From contig OX352773.1 of the NCBI GenBank assembly GCA_947095535.1, positions 157,205,768 to 157,269,767 on the forward strand: a stretch of 64,000 nucleotides of DNA. The letters run 5' to 3'. Numbering within the stretch: position 1 is the first letter of the stretch; every line of letters begins with the position of its first letter. A model generated the notes under the pieces. It was not told the DNA's origin. It was given only the letters and a program-made list of their open reading frames with translations, and made no database searches. Both the position numbers and the translations under genes were made by a program. The stretch comes from Poecilobothrus nobilitatus. Taxonomy: Eukaryota > Arthropoda > Insecta > Diptera > Dolichopodidae. This document shows positions 31,282 through 43,467 of the stretch, piece by piece.

Positions 31282-32118
31282 AAAAAACGAGGAAGAATAC
31301 AGTTACCTTTGTCAACTCTTAGATACCCGTACGAACCGTTAATATGTTCACAGCCTGTCACTCTGCTTACAATATTATTTTTTTAATATTTTAGTATTTT
31401 AAAATAATTTGGGTGAATTTTATAATTTCTAGAACTATGGGTTTTACATATATTCAAACTATATGTTTATATGTACATTCTTCAAAAGCAGATTCTAACC
31501 TTCCACATAACGATTATCAATCCAAAACTTTTTCAAATATTCTATAGTACCATTTAATACTAAGCGGTAAATGTATATTAAATTTACTTAGTACAAAATA
31601 ATAAATATAATTTTAAATATTATATTATAATATTATATTTAAATATTCCATTGACAGAATAATTTCTTACAAGTACAATAAAATACATATATGTATGTAA
31701 ATACGGCGCTATATAATATACATATATACTCTTATCATTCATTCACTAGTGACATATACGATATGTCACTAGTGAATGATATGATATTATATAAGTATGT
31801 ATATATATCAATATCATATAAATAAAAATTCTTCAAGCAACCGTTATGTTGTTTATTTATTTACATTTTTTTGTACTACGCATTATATCCTCAACAATTT
31901 CAAATTATCAAGTAAAACAAATGCAAAAAATTTGTTGAAGAAATTTGTTAGAAAATTTGAAAAAATCAAGTAACACTTTCGTCAATTATAAAGTAACCCT
32001 ATATTATTATTATGATCCGATCCATACCTTTGAAGGTATATCTAGCTCGCTTATTTCGAGGTGTTAGAAACGGAGGAGTAATTTTATTATACCCGATCCT
32101 ATCGTACGGGTATAAAAA
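31282..32118 (-). mobile_element. Family B repeat with an internal deletion; empty site for family A
   Basis: It matches the copy at 18861-21746 almost base for base from AAAAAACGAGGAAGAATACAG through TTACATTTTTTTGTACTACG. At that point it lacks the family A insertion seen in the other copy. It continues to CCCTATATTATTATTATG and then jumps directly to ATCCGATCCATACC and the terminal hairpin TATACCCGATCC...GTACGGGTATA (about 32090-32114). The module and the whole GTCC block, about 700 bp, are deleted. The ATTCATTCACTAGTGACATATACG segment is partly duplicated in inverse orientation near 31736-31775. Confidence 0.85.
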
Positions 32119-32810
32119 AGACGAGCTGGCTATTTATACTGATTTTACTGTTTTCTGTTTTTTTTCTTTTCAATATGAAGGAATTATTCAAAGATATTTC
32201 CGTATGAGTAGAATAATGAAAATTCCTTTCCAAAATAATAGTTAAATGAACCACCAGCGATGAAACATTGCTTTGTTTTAAAAATGGATCCATTATTTAA
32301 AATTTTTTAAAATTTTAAAACTTAACGGTAATCATATCAAAGAAATATTTAAAGAATTTTATAATATTGATGACATGATATTGTGTACTCTTTAATAGTA
32401 AGATTAGAAGAATCTGTAACTATTTGTATGTTTTACTAATATTGGTAAGTGCAAATTTAATTTTATTTCAAGGATTACCAGGATAAACCTACCAAGATTC
32501 TTAATTTTTGTTTCCAAAACGGAAATAATAACAACAATATAAATATTGAGATTTAAAAAAACAAAAAAGAAACACTTTTATATAAAATTCCCATAAAAAT
32601 TTATCGCTTAAACGTTTAATGTTACTTAAATAAAAAAACTATAAGCTTTAAAGCCATTTAAACAAAAAATCTTTGAATGTTTATGTATTTTAAAATAATA
32701 TAATTACAATTTCCTTAAAAAAAAAGCGATATTAAAGATCAAATGGTATGGCATCATTTACGCAAAATTCTTTTAAGCTAAAAAATATTCCTTGTACCTT
32801 TGACATGGCA
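32119..32810. other. AT-rich spacer
   Basis: No gene or repeat is recognised. The 77-codon ORF at 32012-32245 is a read-through of the family B terminus. Confidence 0.6.
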
Positions 32811-33378
32811 TTAAAAATCAGCTGTCTCCACCACAGGACCGACCGCCACTACACATAAAAAATAATAAAAACTGTAAACAAATACAAAACAAACATAAGA
32901 AATATTGAATCTGCTAACAAAAATTTTACCGTTTTAATTTTATGTCATCAACGAAAGAATAATATGCATAGGCCTTAGATATACATAAATACATACGCAT
33001 GCATATAAATATTAGAGATATAAAAAAAAAACAAAAAAAAAATTGTACATATAAATTCATATGTAGTGTTATCTATGAAATTTGGACTTCGAAAAAAAAG
33101 TAAAAAAAAGGTTAAAGTTAGTCGGATCAAAAAATGTTATATGGCAAAGTTGTTGCTCTCTACTTGTGTAACAACTTTTTTGAATAATTTTTCTCATAAA
33201 ATTTTTCTGTTACGAAATATTCGTAAAAAACCTAAAAAGTACACTAGTAAAGTACCATTTGCGGTTGTCCGATTTGCTCCAAAAGCTTGTCACTCTGAGA
33301 TATTTACGTCAAAACCTTAAATATGAAATTTCAAAAAATTCCGTTCAGTCGTTTAAGCTGTACACGTGCCCACAGGCA

Positions 33379-33429
<51 letters not shown>

Positions 33430-33566
33430 CCTGACATCATGCTAAAAAAAAATTTTACAGCTTTCTCTACACCGGAGTAGTGCATATTCGCCAAAATCTC
33501 GGGTACAAATTTTTAGTATGACAATAATACCTATCTTATACATAATTGTATGCGGTCGGTAAAAAA
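32811..33566 (+). mobile_element. Family D repeat with a (CA)n microsatellite
   Basis: The left end is AATCAGCTGTCTCCACCACA then GGACCGACCGCCACTACAC. The right end is ATTGTATGCGGTCGGTAAAA. ACCGACCGC near the left and GCGGTCGGT near the right form a 9-bp subterminal inverted repeat. Conserved landmarks between are AAAACTGTAAACAAATAC, GAATCTGCTAACAAAAATTT, GTTGTCCGATTTGCTCC, CAGTCGTTTAAGCTGTACAC and CTACACCGGAGTAGTGCATA. A pure CA tract lies at about 33382-33428, and the ORFs through it are artefacts. No transposase is present. The family occurs four times in the window (11.8, 32.8, 49.3 and 62.1 kb). Confidence 0.75.
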
Positions 33567-35034
33567 ATTGTGATGACATTTGCCATTAAATGGAAAATTC
33601 TACAAATGTTCAATAGCTTAATACATAACATAAAGTAATGGAATATTCAAGTATGATTCCTTAATAATGTCGTGATAAAAATCTTTGGTGAGGTGTGAAT
33701 AATTGTTTGAGAGGCTTCAGATTTTTCAATTCAAAACAAATTTTAAATAGAAGAAATTTGTTTTTCAATTAAAATTAGATACCTATTGAAATAAAAATGC
33801 TTTTTTATTAGTAAGGTGTTGGCGTTTATGGTTATTATGTTACAAGTATTCTTTTTGTTATGGTAATTATGGAGAGGAAATATTAAAGAAAATGGTATTT
33901 ATATGTTTGACCTTGAATGGCTTTATTTAAATATTTTGATAGTTAAAATGAATATTTTTAAAAATGCGTCAAATTTAATTGATATGGAAAATAGTTATAA
34001 TTTTAAAGCTTTTGTTTTTCATTAAACATTGTTACAATCTATACAATAATCGGTTGAATTCTGAAAAGCTTACTCAATTAATTTAACTTCGATTAAAAAC
34101 GGTTTAAAGTTAGTGTTTAACGTAATAAACGGTGCATTAGGACCCGAAATTTTATATTATGTATCCAAAACGTCACGTTTTATTAATATTTTATTTCACC
34201 TATATCTACTGTTGGCTTGCTATATTACACAATTGAACACAGTAGAAAGCATCACATTGTACATCACAACATACGATAGCATTATATCATAAACATTCGT
34301 ATGCATAATAATATTGTAACATAACATTATAATATATTGGATAAAATAGTAGTAAGGGATTTGTAGAGTTTATCATTTTTCAGCATATTAAGCTCCATCA
34401 TATTCCATTAATTCTGTATTTGTGCCGACTTACTTATGGAATATGTATAAGCAAAACAATAATTTCCAAAATCGTAAAAAATATTACAAAATTTCAAATG
34501 TACCGTGAAACATCACAACACGAATTTGATATTCGATGCAATATAAATCTTTTTCCTATTGGTTTTCCATTGACTAAACTAGTATAAAACTTCTTAACAT
34601 TTTTTTTATAGTAGATGTAAACTGTTTGTATTCACCACTACGTTGACATAAAATAATACGGTATAGAATGAATAAAACATTATTGCAAAACACTGCATAT
34701 AAAAATAAACATTTTCATGTACGTTGGTTAATTAAGAATAAATGAATTTTTCGACATATTCGAACTCAGGTAGCAGGCATAGGGATACGAGAATTTCAAT
34801 TAGAAAAAAATTATTTAAAATTTGAGTTTTACTTTAACATGTGGTACTTCTCCTCATATATCTTTTTTGTCGTTGTTGGGCTAAAACCAAAGGCACCTAG
34901 ATTAATACAATATTTCAAAGCCATTTATGTGTGATGATTCAAGAGTACAGGTTATGTATCTATTGATATTGTATTGCAAAGACTACATGAATTTCTACTT
35001 ATAATATGTAAAAAATTTTAAAGAAATTATTAGT
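33567..35034. other. AT-rich spacer
   Basis: No gene or repeat family is identified over about 1.5 kb. Confidence 0.55.
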
Positions 35035-35260
35035 TAGAATTTGTTCGTTCGTCCGTCGTATTGAAAACTTTTACACTGTTTGAGATAGATATGGATTTGT
35101 CTTGAGTGTCTTTAAATACGGTTAGTTTTACAGATTTCCTTGTTTCAATAAGTGAATACAAAAACTACTTGTTCCGGTTCTTGATAACTCATGTAAAGAC
35201 GACTCGTTTATAATGTTAATAAAAATCAAAATTGGTGACATAATAATTTGTTTTCTTTTC
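35035..35260 (+). repeat. Old family A-like fragment
   Basis: GTTCGTTCGTCCGTCGTATTG, then AAAACTTTTACACTGTTTGAG and an ACTCATGTAAAG segment, are a decayed version of the GTCC block and the part after it in family A. Borders are lost. Confidence 0.4.
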
Positions 35261-35593
35261 ACGCTAGAATTTAAAAAATTACAATAGATAAAGCATAAAA
35301 TCAGGTAACATCAAATTAAGAATTTAAAAGTCGGGCAACATTTAGAAGATTGCATTATCCAGTGCTATAATAGAAACTAAGTTGAAACCAGTTATAAGTG
35401 TAAATAAAGTCAAATTTAAGCGCTTTTTTTATAGCTAAAAAATAAATAGTGAGCAATAAGCTGAATTCTTAATACATTTTAAAAATTGTAGTTTAGTTTT
35501 TGACTTAAAATATTTTAGTTATGAAAATTAAAATTAAAGTTATGATAATTAAAAAATGTTTTCAACAAAAAAATTAAAAGAAACAAACTTATG

Positions 35594-36210
35594 AAAATAC
35601 GAGGAAGAGTGCAGTAGAGTAGACTGTGTCAACTCTGTGATACCCGTATGAACGTAATATATCCTATTTCTATAAAACTTGATCATCTTTTAAAAACATT
35701 CAGATGATTTAGTACCGAACTACAGAGATATATTTATGTAAATTGTGGAGTTGTATGAAAGCTACCCGAATCTATTGCGCCTAGCTTCATTAAGTTCCAA
35801 GAAATGCAAAAAGCCTTGCTTTAGACCAATCAAATTTTACAAAAGTTTTTGGCATGCAACTCGACACTTTTTCACTAAATTTCAGATAGCTAGATTCAAT
35901 AGACACTGAGTTATTTTCATTTAAAAAGAGAAGTTGTATGACAGTTACCCGAACCCGCCGCACCAACACAACCAAATTTTACAGAAGTTGTTGTTCAAAA
36001 AAAATTTTAGCCTCCTAGCTCCTTTATTTTTTGAGTTATCGTGCGAACGGACGGACGGGCGGACGGACGTACATGGCTTAATCGACTCAGAATTCGATTC
36101 TGAGCCGATCCATACCTTTGACACTATATCTAGCTCGGTTCCTTTAAGGTGTCACAAAACGTAATGGCAAATTTATTTTACCCTTGAACATAGTTCATAC
36201 GGGTATAAAA
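35594..36210 (-). mobile_element. Family C repeat, full-length reference copy
   Basis: The left end is ATACGAGGAAGAGTGCAGTA with GATACCCGTATGAAC. The right end is GTTCATACGGGTATAAAA. TACCCGTATGAAC and GTTCATACGGGTA are a perfect 13-bp inverted pair. The right end also folds locally (TACCCTTGAAC-ATA-GTTCATACGGGTA). The GGAC block is at about 36044-36070, preceded by TGAGTTATCGTGCGAACGG and followed by TTGATTCTGAGCCGATCC-type sequence, CTAGCTCGG and GGTGTCACAAAACG. The body has two units of ~143 bp with CAAATTTTACA.AAGTT, GAAGTTGTATGA and AGTTACCCGAA. The layout is the same as family B but the sequence is distinct. ORFs at 35790-35975 and 35934-36164 have no independent support. Confidence 0.75.
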
Positions 36211-36251
36211 ATAATAAAATTGTGTTCTAAATATACCATCGTTTTACTATC

Positions 36252-37184
36252 TTTTAAGCACATTGCCAAAAAAAAATTTGAAAAAATGTGCCATTAGTTT
36301 CACTCTGTCCGTCCTTCCCTCTGTTTAGAACTACACTCTACACCGATAAATATAGAACAATGAAATTTTAACCAAGGCTTGGTCTCATAAAATAATTAAT
36401 GTTGCAGAACAACTTTTTTGTGTAGCCCAGTTCATTATGGATGTACACCCACTCAAACTATGAAAAAGCCCTATTTTTAAATGTGTATATTTCAAGTTCT
36501 GTTTAATATTTTTTCAATTTAAAAACCCCATTCGGCAGGACTTTTTTTTACCTTTATAAAACAATATCAAAATTGAAAACAAAATTTTGCATGATGCTTC
36601 TTTCTTCATAACTCCGGCATAAATTTTCGGCACGTTTTCAAATGTATATATTTCCAATTTACTATTTATGTTTTCCAATTTACTATTTAAATTTACCGCT
36701 ATGTTAAGACAACATTTTGCAAGACATATTTCTTCCTTCATAACTCTGGTATGCATTTAACCTTAAAATTTTAATAGAAAATCTTAGTGTTAATCTTAGT
36801 TATTAGTAGAGACTTTAGTGTTAAGATTAGTGTAAGTTATCTCAGAAAATTTTTTTGTACCACCTCTTGTTAAGGACTATTAGGGCTCATAAATTTAAAT
36901 TTTGTAACTGTAACTTAGGCACCTCTACATTTTTTCAAAATAAAAGACAAAAATTAAAGCTATAATTTTATAATTTTTCATAATATGTTTATGGTTTTTC
37001 TTAATTATTTAGAGTTCTCTTAAAATTGATGAAAGTGTTTCTTGATTTTTCACATTTTTTTCTTATTATATGAAATACTAAGAAAATTTTCAAATTATAA
37101 CGCAAGTCACAATTCTAAACAGTTTGTATTGTGTTTTGGAAAATGTGCGCTTTTAAAACCCATTGGTTTATATTCTGCCTTGTT
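36252..37184 (+). mobile_element. Family A repeat, diverged copy with one module collapsed
   Basis: The borders are recognisable: CTTTTAAGCACATTGCC on the left and TATTCTGCCTTGTTT on the right. The GTCC block is reduced to CCGTCCTTCCCTC at about 36309. Only one full module and a scrambled remnant remain (ACTCCGGCAT twice-like near 36609 and 36730; TTTCCAATTTACTATTTA duplicated at about 36651 and 36674). Length is about 930 bp against about 1300 bp in intact copies. Confidence 0.7.
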
Positions 37185-39308
37185 TAAACATCACTTTAAC
37201 TGTAATATAATAAACTTATTTAAATTAATAAACAAAATTTATTTTATTTTGTTACTGTTACTGAACAGCTTTTATAAAATCATAAGATAGGAAAACAAAC
37301 GATACCAAACTAAGGTATAATATCGCTTTGAAAATTCAGTCCTTTAGCATTACTTTACAATTAATTTTTCCGTAAAAAAAAAATTATACAATGTCCATAT
37401 TCCCAATTTTTTGGTATTGTAATTTTTTTTTTTTTTTTTTCAATACTTTAAATTAATTCTTTGTTGGAAAAACTTACAATTTTTTTTTTGTCAATTCTTT
37501 TTGTTTTCTAAGAATAAACAAAATAGAAATAAAAAAAAATAACAAGATGGTCGTCTGGACACTTTGACTTTTAAGTTGTACCTACATAATGTTTTTATTT
37601 TTCTTTCTCTTTTGTTTTCTCTTTTGACTTTTAATTTTTTGTTACTTTTAAAATGCAATATTACGGTAAATTTTTTTTAACAAAAAATATATGCCTATAT
37701 AAAAAATGTACACACCCTTTATTATTATCCTTTGAAAAATATTATTCCATTAACTTTTCAACTAAAATTTTATATTGAAATAGTTTAAAAGAGTTACCAG
37801 TATTAGCTGAGAAAGTTCAATGTTCGATAAATTGTAGACATTATGTCAAAATGAAAAAAAAAACGCATTATTGTGGAACATAATTAAAAATTCAGATCTT
37901 TTTATATTAAAAATGTGCAACTGCCACTATATTTTCATTGTTATTAATAAAAAAATTGTGGATTGTCTTTAAAAATGTTCATTTTATTTCCACATCCTTA
38001 ATTAAATATTTGGAAACTTATTATATATATATATAAGAGTTTGCAATATTGTTTGGAAGTATATAGTTTTCTATTGTTTGTTAAAAAATTTCAATACTTT
38101 AACAGTTTTAGAAGAATAGTTTAATCAACAGTGATGCAGTGCAAAAATGTACTTACATTTAAAAATAACATTAGTGTGGTTTCCAAAGTAAGTCTTCATA
38201 GGAAATAAACAATCAAATAAAAAAGGTACCTACTGGACAATTTCAGTTTCATATTAATAAACTTTTAAAAATAAAAACAAGTGATAAAAGTATTTTAAGT
38301 GCTTTAGAACAGTTTAAAGCAAAAGTTTTATTATTATTTAACCAAGAAATGAATCTGACCATAAAAATAGTTTTAATCATTTGGTTAAGGACTAAGTTGT
38401 GCGACTCAAAATCTTATTCGTATAAGTAAATATTATTCTTCTTTAAAAAACTTTTTGAAGAAAGGACCAAAGAAAAATTAACTTTACTAAGATTCAATTT
38501 ACAATCAATTAAGCCAATCATTTAAATTATTTATTTTATCATTACCTTGATATAAATTATTGGTGGATAGATTATTACACAAAGCTGTAACAAAAGCAGA
38601 TTCCGATGTTATTAACTCTTATAAAATAGTATGGTCAAAAGATGTTTGAATATTTTAAAATACGATCGATTCATTAGTAAAAGTATATAAACGCATTGAA
38701 GATTTATAAACGCATTGAAGATGAAAAACCTTTAAAATCAAATTGTTTGCATGAAGATGTGTGAAGGGATTTGAAACATAGAGATCTGAAGCTGAAACAT
38801 AAAAAAAAGAAGAAGTTAAAGCTTCCAAAATGCTAATAAAAAAATAGTATATTTTATAATATTTTAATTTGTCAATAAAACAATTCCCCTCCTACATTCT
38901 AGCGATTCTATATGAAAAAACTGAATAACAAGAATTGAAATTCATCTAAACAGGAAACAAAATAAGATGTTTCAAAAATGAACACAACAATTAAATTATT
39001 TATATGTGGAAGTTATTTAATTTAATTATTTAAAATCTATCAAAAAGTATCATGAATCGACTGATTGGCGGTTTGGATTAAAAACAAATAGCTTATAGAT
39101 ACCTTTTTAATCTAATTTTAATTTTATTAAGCGATACAAATGTGTGAAATAAAGTAATAAAAAAAAATTTTTTACATATTTTGTAACGTGTAATAATGGA
39201 AAATAAAAAATAATTTTCTCATTTTTTTTTTTTTTTTATATTTTATTGTTTGCTATGCAATAAAATTTTATATTCGTAAGTAAATTTTTTATTATCATGA
39301 CATTTAAA
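37185..39308. other. AT-rich spacer
   Basis: No gene or repeat is identified over about 2.1 kb. Small features are a T run at about 37423-37440, a 17-bp tandem duplication TATAAACGCATTGAAGAT at about 38687-38722, and many poly-A/T runs. Confidence 0.55.
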
Positions 39309-40263
39309 TTTTTAGTATATTTTCAAAAAAATTTTCAAAAAATGTACCAATTAGTTTCACTCTATCCGTTTGTTTGTTCGTCTGTCCTTTTGAATGTTTG
39401 TAAAACTTCTACAACGATTTAAATAGAGAATTGCAGTTTTAACTGTGGATAGACATCAAATAAATTCCATTCCATAAATTTTATGAAACAATTTTGTTTC
39501 TGTAGCTGTTTCTGTTTCTGGGGGCTGTTTCTGTTTCTGTAACAAGTTAAGAAACTACCAGCCCCCCAATGTTCAAAAAAGCCTTATATTTAAATTATTA
39601 TAACACAAATTCTAAAAGATAAATCTTCAATATCTTCAATTCAACGCCAAACGATAGCTGCTTTTATTAGCTTTACAAATATATATATATATATATTATA
39701 AATAAATACTATTTTGCCATACGGTATTTTAATTTGCCGTTATGCGAAATCCAATTTCTGCAAAATTTTTAGTTCCTTCTATTTTCCAAACGGTGTAGGT
39801 GAAACTTGAAAATTTTGAGAGGAGTTTGATGTTTGAAAATAATGTATGAGTCATATAAGAAAATATTTTTACGTCGCCCCCCGTTTAGGAGCGGTAAGGG
39901 ATCAAAAACTGAGAATTCTTTATTTTTAAAAATCTGTAACTTTAACTTTTGTCAAAATTTTTTTGAAGAAATATACAAAAATTAAAGCTTCAAAATTATA
40001 TTTTTATTTCTGTTAACAATTTACAAGATAATAATACTATACCCATTATAACACTAATAGGGTAACACTAATAGGGTAATCTTAAAAATGGGGGCAGTGT
40101 GACTTGGTTTTTCTCAATTCTTTCTAATAATTTTGCTAACGATTTTTTTCTATTTTTATATTATTACGAGTATAAATTTATTTTTCAATATATCTATGTA
40201 CTCTTTGCCCAAACCTTATAGAACTTTTTTAAATTTAGAAATGTGGTACTTTAAAAACCCTTG
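39309..40263 (+). repeat. Diverged relative of families A and B
   Basis: The start TTTTTAGTATATTTTC and the decayed block CCGTTTGTTTGTTCGTCTGTCC are family A-like. The module (39700-40020) has GCCGTTATGCGAAATCC, CCCCCGTTTAGGAGCGGTAAG and TGATTAAAGCTTC-type segments closer to family B. The end GAAATGTGGTACTTTAAAAAC resembles the A terminus. Local duplications are CTGTTTCTGTTTCTG at about 39505-39540 and CACTAATAGGGTAA twice at about 40051-40080. It may be a third, older family. Confidence 0.5.
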
Positions 40264-40985
40264 TTTTTTTCTTACTTGTTTTGTTTTTGTTTATTTATTA
40301 TTATTATGCTATCGTGTGCCATTCTGTTTGTGTCATCTTTATTATTGTTTTCCATTAAAATTTTTATTTATTATTTTTTTCTATTGAAATTTTAATTTTA
40401 TAAGTTAAATATTGCACACTTGTTGGTACATTTTTGTTGCATTAAAATAAAATAATACTGTATTAAGTAGTAAAGAAATTTATATTGTACCGAAATATTG
40501 TATTGAAAGGGATCTCTATTGTAGTATTTATTGTATATGTATGCAAAATTATAGGTAGGTGTAAATAAGTATATAGGTACTAACTTGTAGATACTTTTTT
40601 TTTTATCTTCATAGCTTAATAAATTTAGTAGATTAAGTAGATGTAAAATTAGATTACGATTATTTTATATTACATTATTAAAGAATACAATGTAACACAG
40701 AGTCAATTGAAAAATACTTAATTTTGTTTATACTTTAATTTATGACACTTTGTATATTTTTTTAATAAATCTTTAAATTCAAAATTTATGTTAAATTCTG
40801 AAGTTTATAATATTTATATATTGTATAAAAAATGTTAGACTTATTTCATTAGATTGTAAAGAATTAAATTTAAATTGTTAATTGATTTCAATTGAATAAC
40901 AAGAATTAAAACAGAGATTACATTTAAATTAGATTAGATTATTTAAGGGGAATAAGTAATAGTACCATCTTTTGATGTAAATCTA
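40264..40985. other. AT-rich spacer
   Basis: Nothing recognisable. The 84-codon ORF ending at 40387 is F/Y/L-rich low-complexity sequence. Confidence 0.55.
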
Positions 40986-41395
40986 TTGTGTTCGTCCTCC
41001 ATACATATTGTAGATTTTGGCTCCACTTAAAATACTTCTGTCAGCTCTTCTGCCTATAAGAAACCAAAAATTTGTACAGCATTTATTACTGACAATTCAT
41101 TTTCGGTAAAGATACTCCTAGGTGAACATATCTTACTCGGAGTAAAGCTCCGCATTTTTTGAGTATGTGTCCTGAAGATTATTCTTCTTATTGACTGCAT
41201 CTGCACGTTTCATCATTCTTTATACCAATTCTTTTAAGTGGTCCTTTAGCCAGCAGTATCCCAGCACGAAGCCAGATAGAATTTTTAGTTTTGTTTATAC
41301 AAGATTCTATGATATTTTTCATATCTTTTCTGGTTATAATTTCCCAGAAGATCCTTAGATTGTCTATGCTTGGTTTTTTTATTCATATTTTGCTC
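40986..41395 (-). pseudogene. LINE ORF2 C-terminal fragment (R1/Jockey-like)
   Basis: The minus strand translates, with breaks, into the terminal part of a non-LTR retrotransposon polyprotein. After an IWLRAGILLAKGPLKRIG segment comes a cysteine knuckle region, KNDETCRCSQ, then after stops GHILKKCGALLRVRYVHLG. The pattern C-x-C...HIL..C.AL...R...LG matches the zinc-knuckle-like tail that follows RNase H or reverse transcriptase in R1, I and Jockey type elements. Several in-frame stops show decay. The segment is visibly richer in G+C than its surroundings, as expected for former coding sequence. The clade cannot be fixed from this short piece. Confidence 0.6.
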
Positions 41396-42244
41396 TTACA
41401 TTTTCGTGCACACTAGAATTATAAATTTTACTTTTTACTTTTACACGCATCTAAGCTTATGGAAATGAGTTTTATATTGCAAAAAGAAATCTCTGTTACA
41501 ATTGTTATTTTAAAGTCTAAAATGAAAAGGACATATTTAAATTATATTAAGTTTCTTAAAAAAACTTAATCATTTTTACTAGTCTTAATTTTATTTTTAA
41601 CAAAAATGTAGTAACAAAATACTATTAAGAATTTAAGGATTTAAATTAAATCAAATAGGTTTAAGAACTTTCCACTTTAAGGCATTTTTTCTTTTGCTAA
41701 TGGGAAAAATTGTGCGTGTTCAAAAGAAATTAAGGTTCTTCTTGAGAAACAGGACAATAAATTGTTTTTAAAAAGTCTTATTAAGAGGTTACTTAAGATT
41801 TAAAAAGTCATGTATGTTGCGTGTTCAATAAAAATTTTTTTATTAAATAGCTTAAATAGTATAAGAAATAAATTGTTTGAAATAAATGTTTTTTTTTTAA
41901 ATTTAAGTTACTATTAAATTTTTAAAAAGTTAAAAATATTTTTGTTAATATTAAACAAAGAATCAATTATTTTATTTAAGATTCAACACGTATAAAAATA
42001 TTAAAAATTCAGATGAAATTCCGCTTGAAAAAAAATTACATATTGAGTAAATTTTGATTTCATTCAAAGTTTCACTCAAGGATAGATAGCTCACGTAGTA
42101 AATGATGTAGCTGCTATATTTTTGAAAATTTTATAAAATTAACATTTTCAACAGAGAAAAGCATTTCTGGTAAATTAAAAAAAAAAATTAAAATTGCTCT
42201 TATCTATTTTCCTAGATCTATTTTCCTCCGTGAATTTTGAAATC
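41396..42244. other. AT-rich spacer
   Basis: No gene or repeat is recognised. Confidence 0.6.
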
Positions 42245-43140
42245 TTAAATTTGGATGTACTACGAAAGTTGGTTTATCATAATCCTGTTTTATCAAAATC
42301 CTGTTTTTAAAAACCCCGTATTAAAAAATCCTGCATTTTGAAATCCTGCCTTTTAAAATCCTGTTTTTTTTTTTAAACATTGTTTTTATATAAATTCTGA
42401 TTTTAACCCTTGATTTTGAACTCAATTCTTAAGTCTCCCATAATCCAAAATCGCACATATTATAGATATATATAAATTTTGTGAAAAAAGCGTATAACCC
42501 TGCTTTTGAATCCAAGTCTAAAATCCCTCCTAATCCATAATGTCGGTTATGCATATAATAACACAATACATTACACATAGGTAATAACGGTAATAATAAT
42601 TATAACCGCCAAAATAATTGTACTATGCTGCATGTTGTAACTGTTGTAACGGCTATATCCACTATTAACAAAATAGTAATAATAATAAGCGATTTCATTG
42701 TTTTCTTACAGTCCCATTCCCAATTAAATGTTTCCGCATCCATTTCCTATCCTTTCCTATCGCTACTCCCTAGCCAATATACTGCGTTAGCAGGTAAGGA
42801 TTTCATCCCATTATATTGGCTAAAGGGGGAGATGGGTTTAGTCAGTAAGAATCTGACATTACCAAGGCAAAATTCTTGGTGTCTTTGGAAGATTCCCACC
42901 TCCCTTAGGGAAAAAAAAATATATAACAACCACTACAATTGACACATCAATAATATTCGGGAAAAAAGCGTATAACCCTGATCTTGAACCCAATTCTAAA
43001 ATTCACTCCAATTATTTTTTTTACATAGATAACCGGCAGGTTTTAAAAAATAAGATTTCAAAAAAACAGAGTTTTAAGGACAGGGTTTTAAAAAACAGCG
43101 TTTGATAAAACAGCATTGTGATACGATCCAACTTGCGATA
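42245..43140. mobile_element. Family G element with repeat-built inverted ends, host of a family F insertion
   Basis: The left end (42262-42370) is CGAAAGTTGGTTTATCATAA followed by CCTGTTTTATCAAAATCCTG and more AAATCCTG units. The right end (43050-43140) is its imperfect inverse, with AAAACAGCGTTTGATAAAAC and CGATCCAACTTGCG. One ~100-bp G unit lies inside each half: CGTATAACCCTGCTTTTGAA at 42490 and the matching CGTATAACCCTGATCTTGAA at 42968. Family F sequence (about 42600-42915) sits between them. Both ends carry the same unit in the same direction, so the F insertion seems to have split a tandem G array. Confidence 0.6.
42600..42915 (+). mobile_element. Family F retroposon-like repeat, copy 2
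   Basis: It runs from AATAATAATTATAACCGCC through GCTGCATGTTGTAACTGTTG and CCCATTCCCAATTAAATG to CCCACCTCCCTTAGGG, then an A run at about 42910-42918. A plus-strand frame from 42625 encodes SQLNVSASISYPFLSLLPSQ, then YTALAGKDFIPLYWLKGEMG and LVSKNLTLPRQNSWCLWKIP. It is in register with the minus-strand frame of the copy at 15 kb. A TTTTCTTACAG splice-acceptor-like motif precedes it at about 42701-42711. No protein family is recognised. Confidence 0.6.
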
Positions 43141-43467
43141 TGATCCCCTTAAATTTTGCATACCTGAATGTAATATAATAACTGTAATATTATTAATTTA
43201 TAATTTAATCATTCTTATTATTATGGATTCCATCAGAATATTATAATAAAATATTCGTAATATTTAGTTATAATATTCGTTTTAAAGATCCAGCATTTAT
43301 TTTTTTAATTTAGTTTTTTTAATATAATATTTTGATAGCCCTAAAAAAATCACGAAAAAATATTTTATTAAATAAAGAAAAGCAATTTGTTAATCATCGC
43401 AATAGAATGAATATTAAATTTTATATTAAATTAAAGTGGTCATGTTATAAATTTTCGCTAACATTTT
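43141..43467. other. AT-rich spacer
   Basis: Nothing recognisable between the G and B elements. Confidence 0.6.

Noticed and set aside
33066..33480. ORFs ending in THTHTH runs, and the similar ones at 49298-49587
   Set aside because: Translations of the CA microsatellite in family D; frames are not preserved among the D copies.
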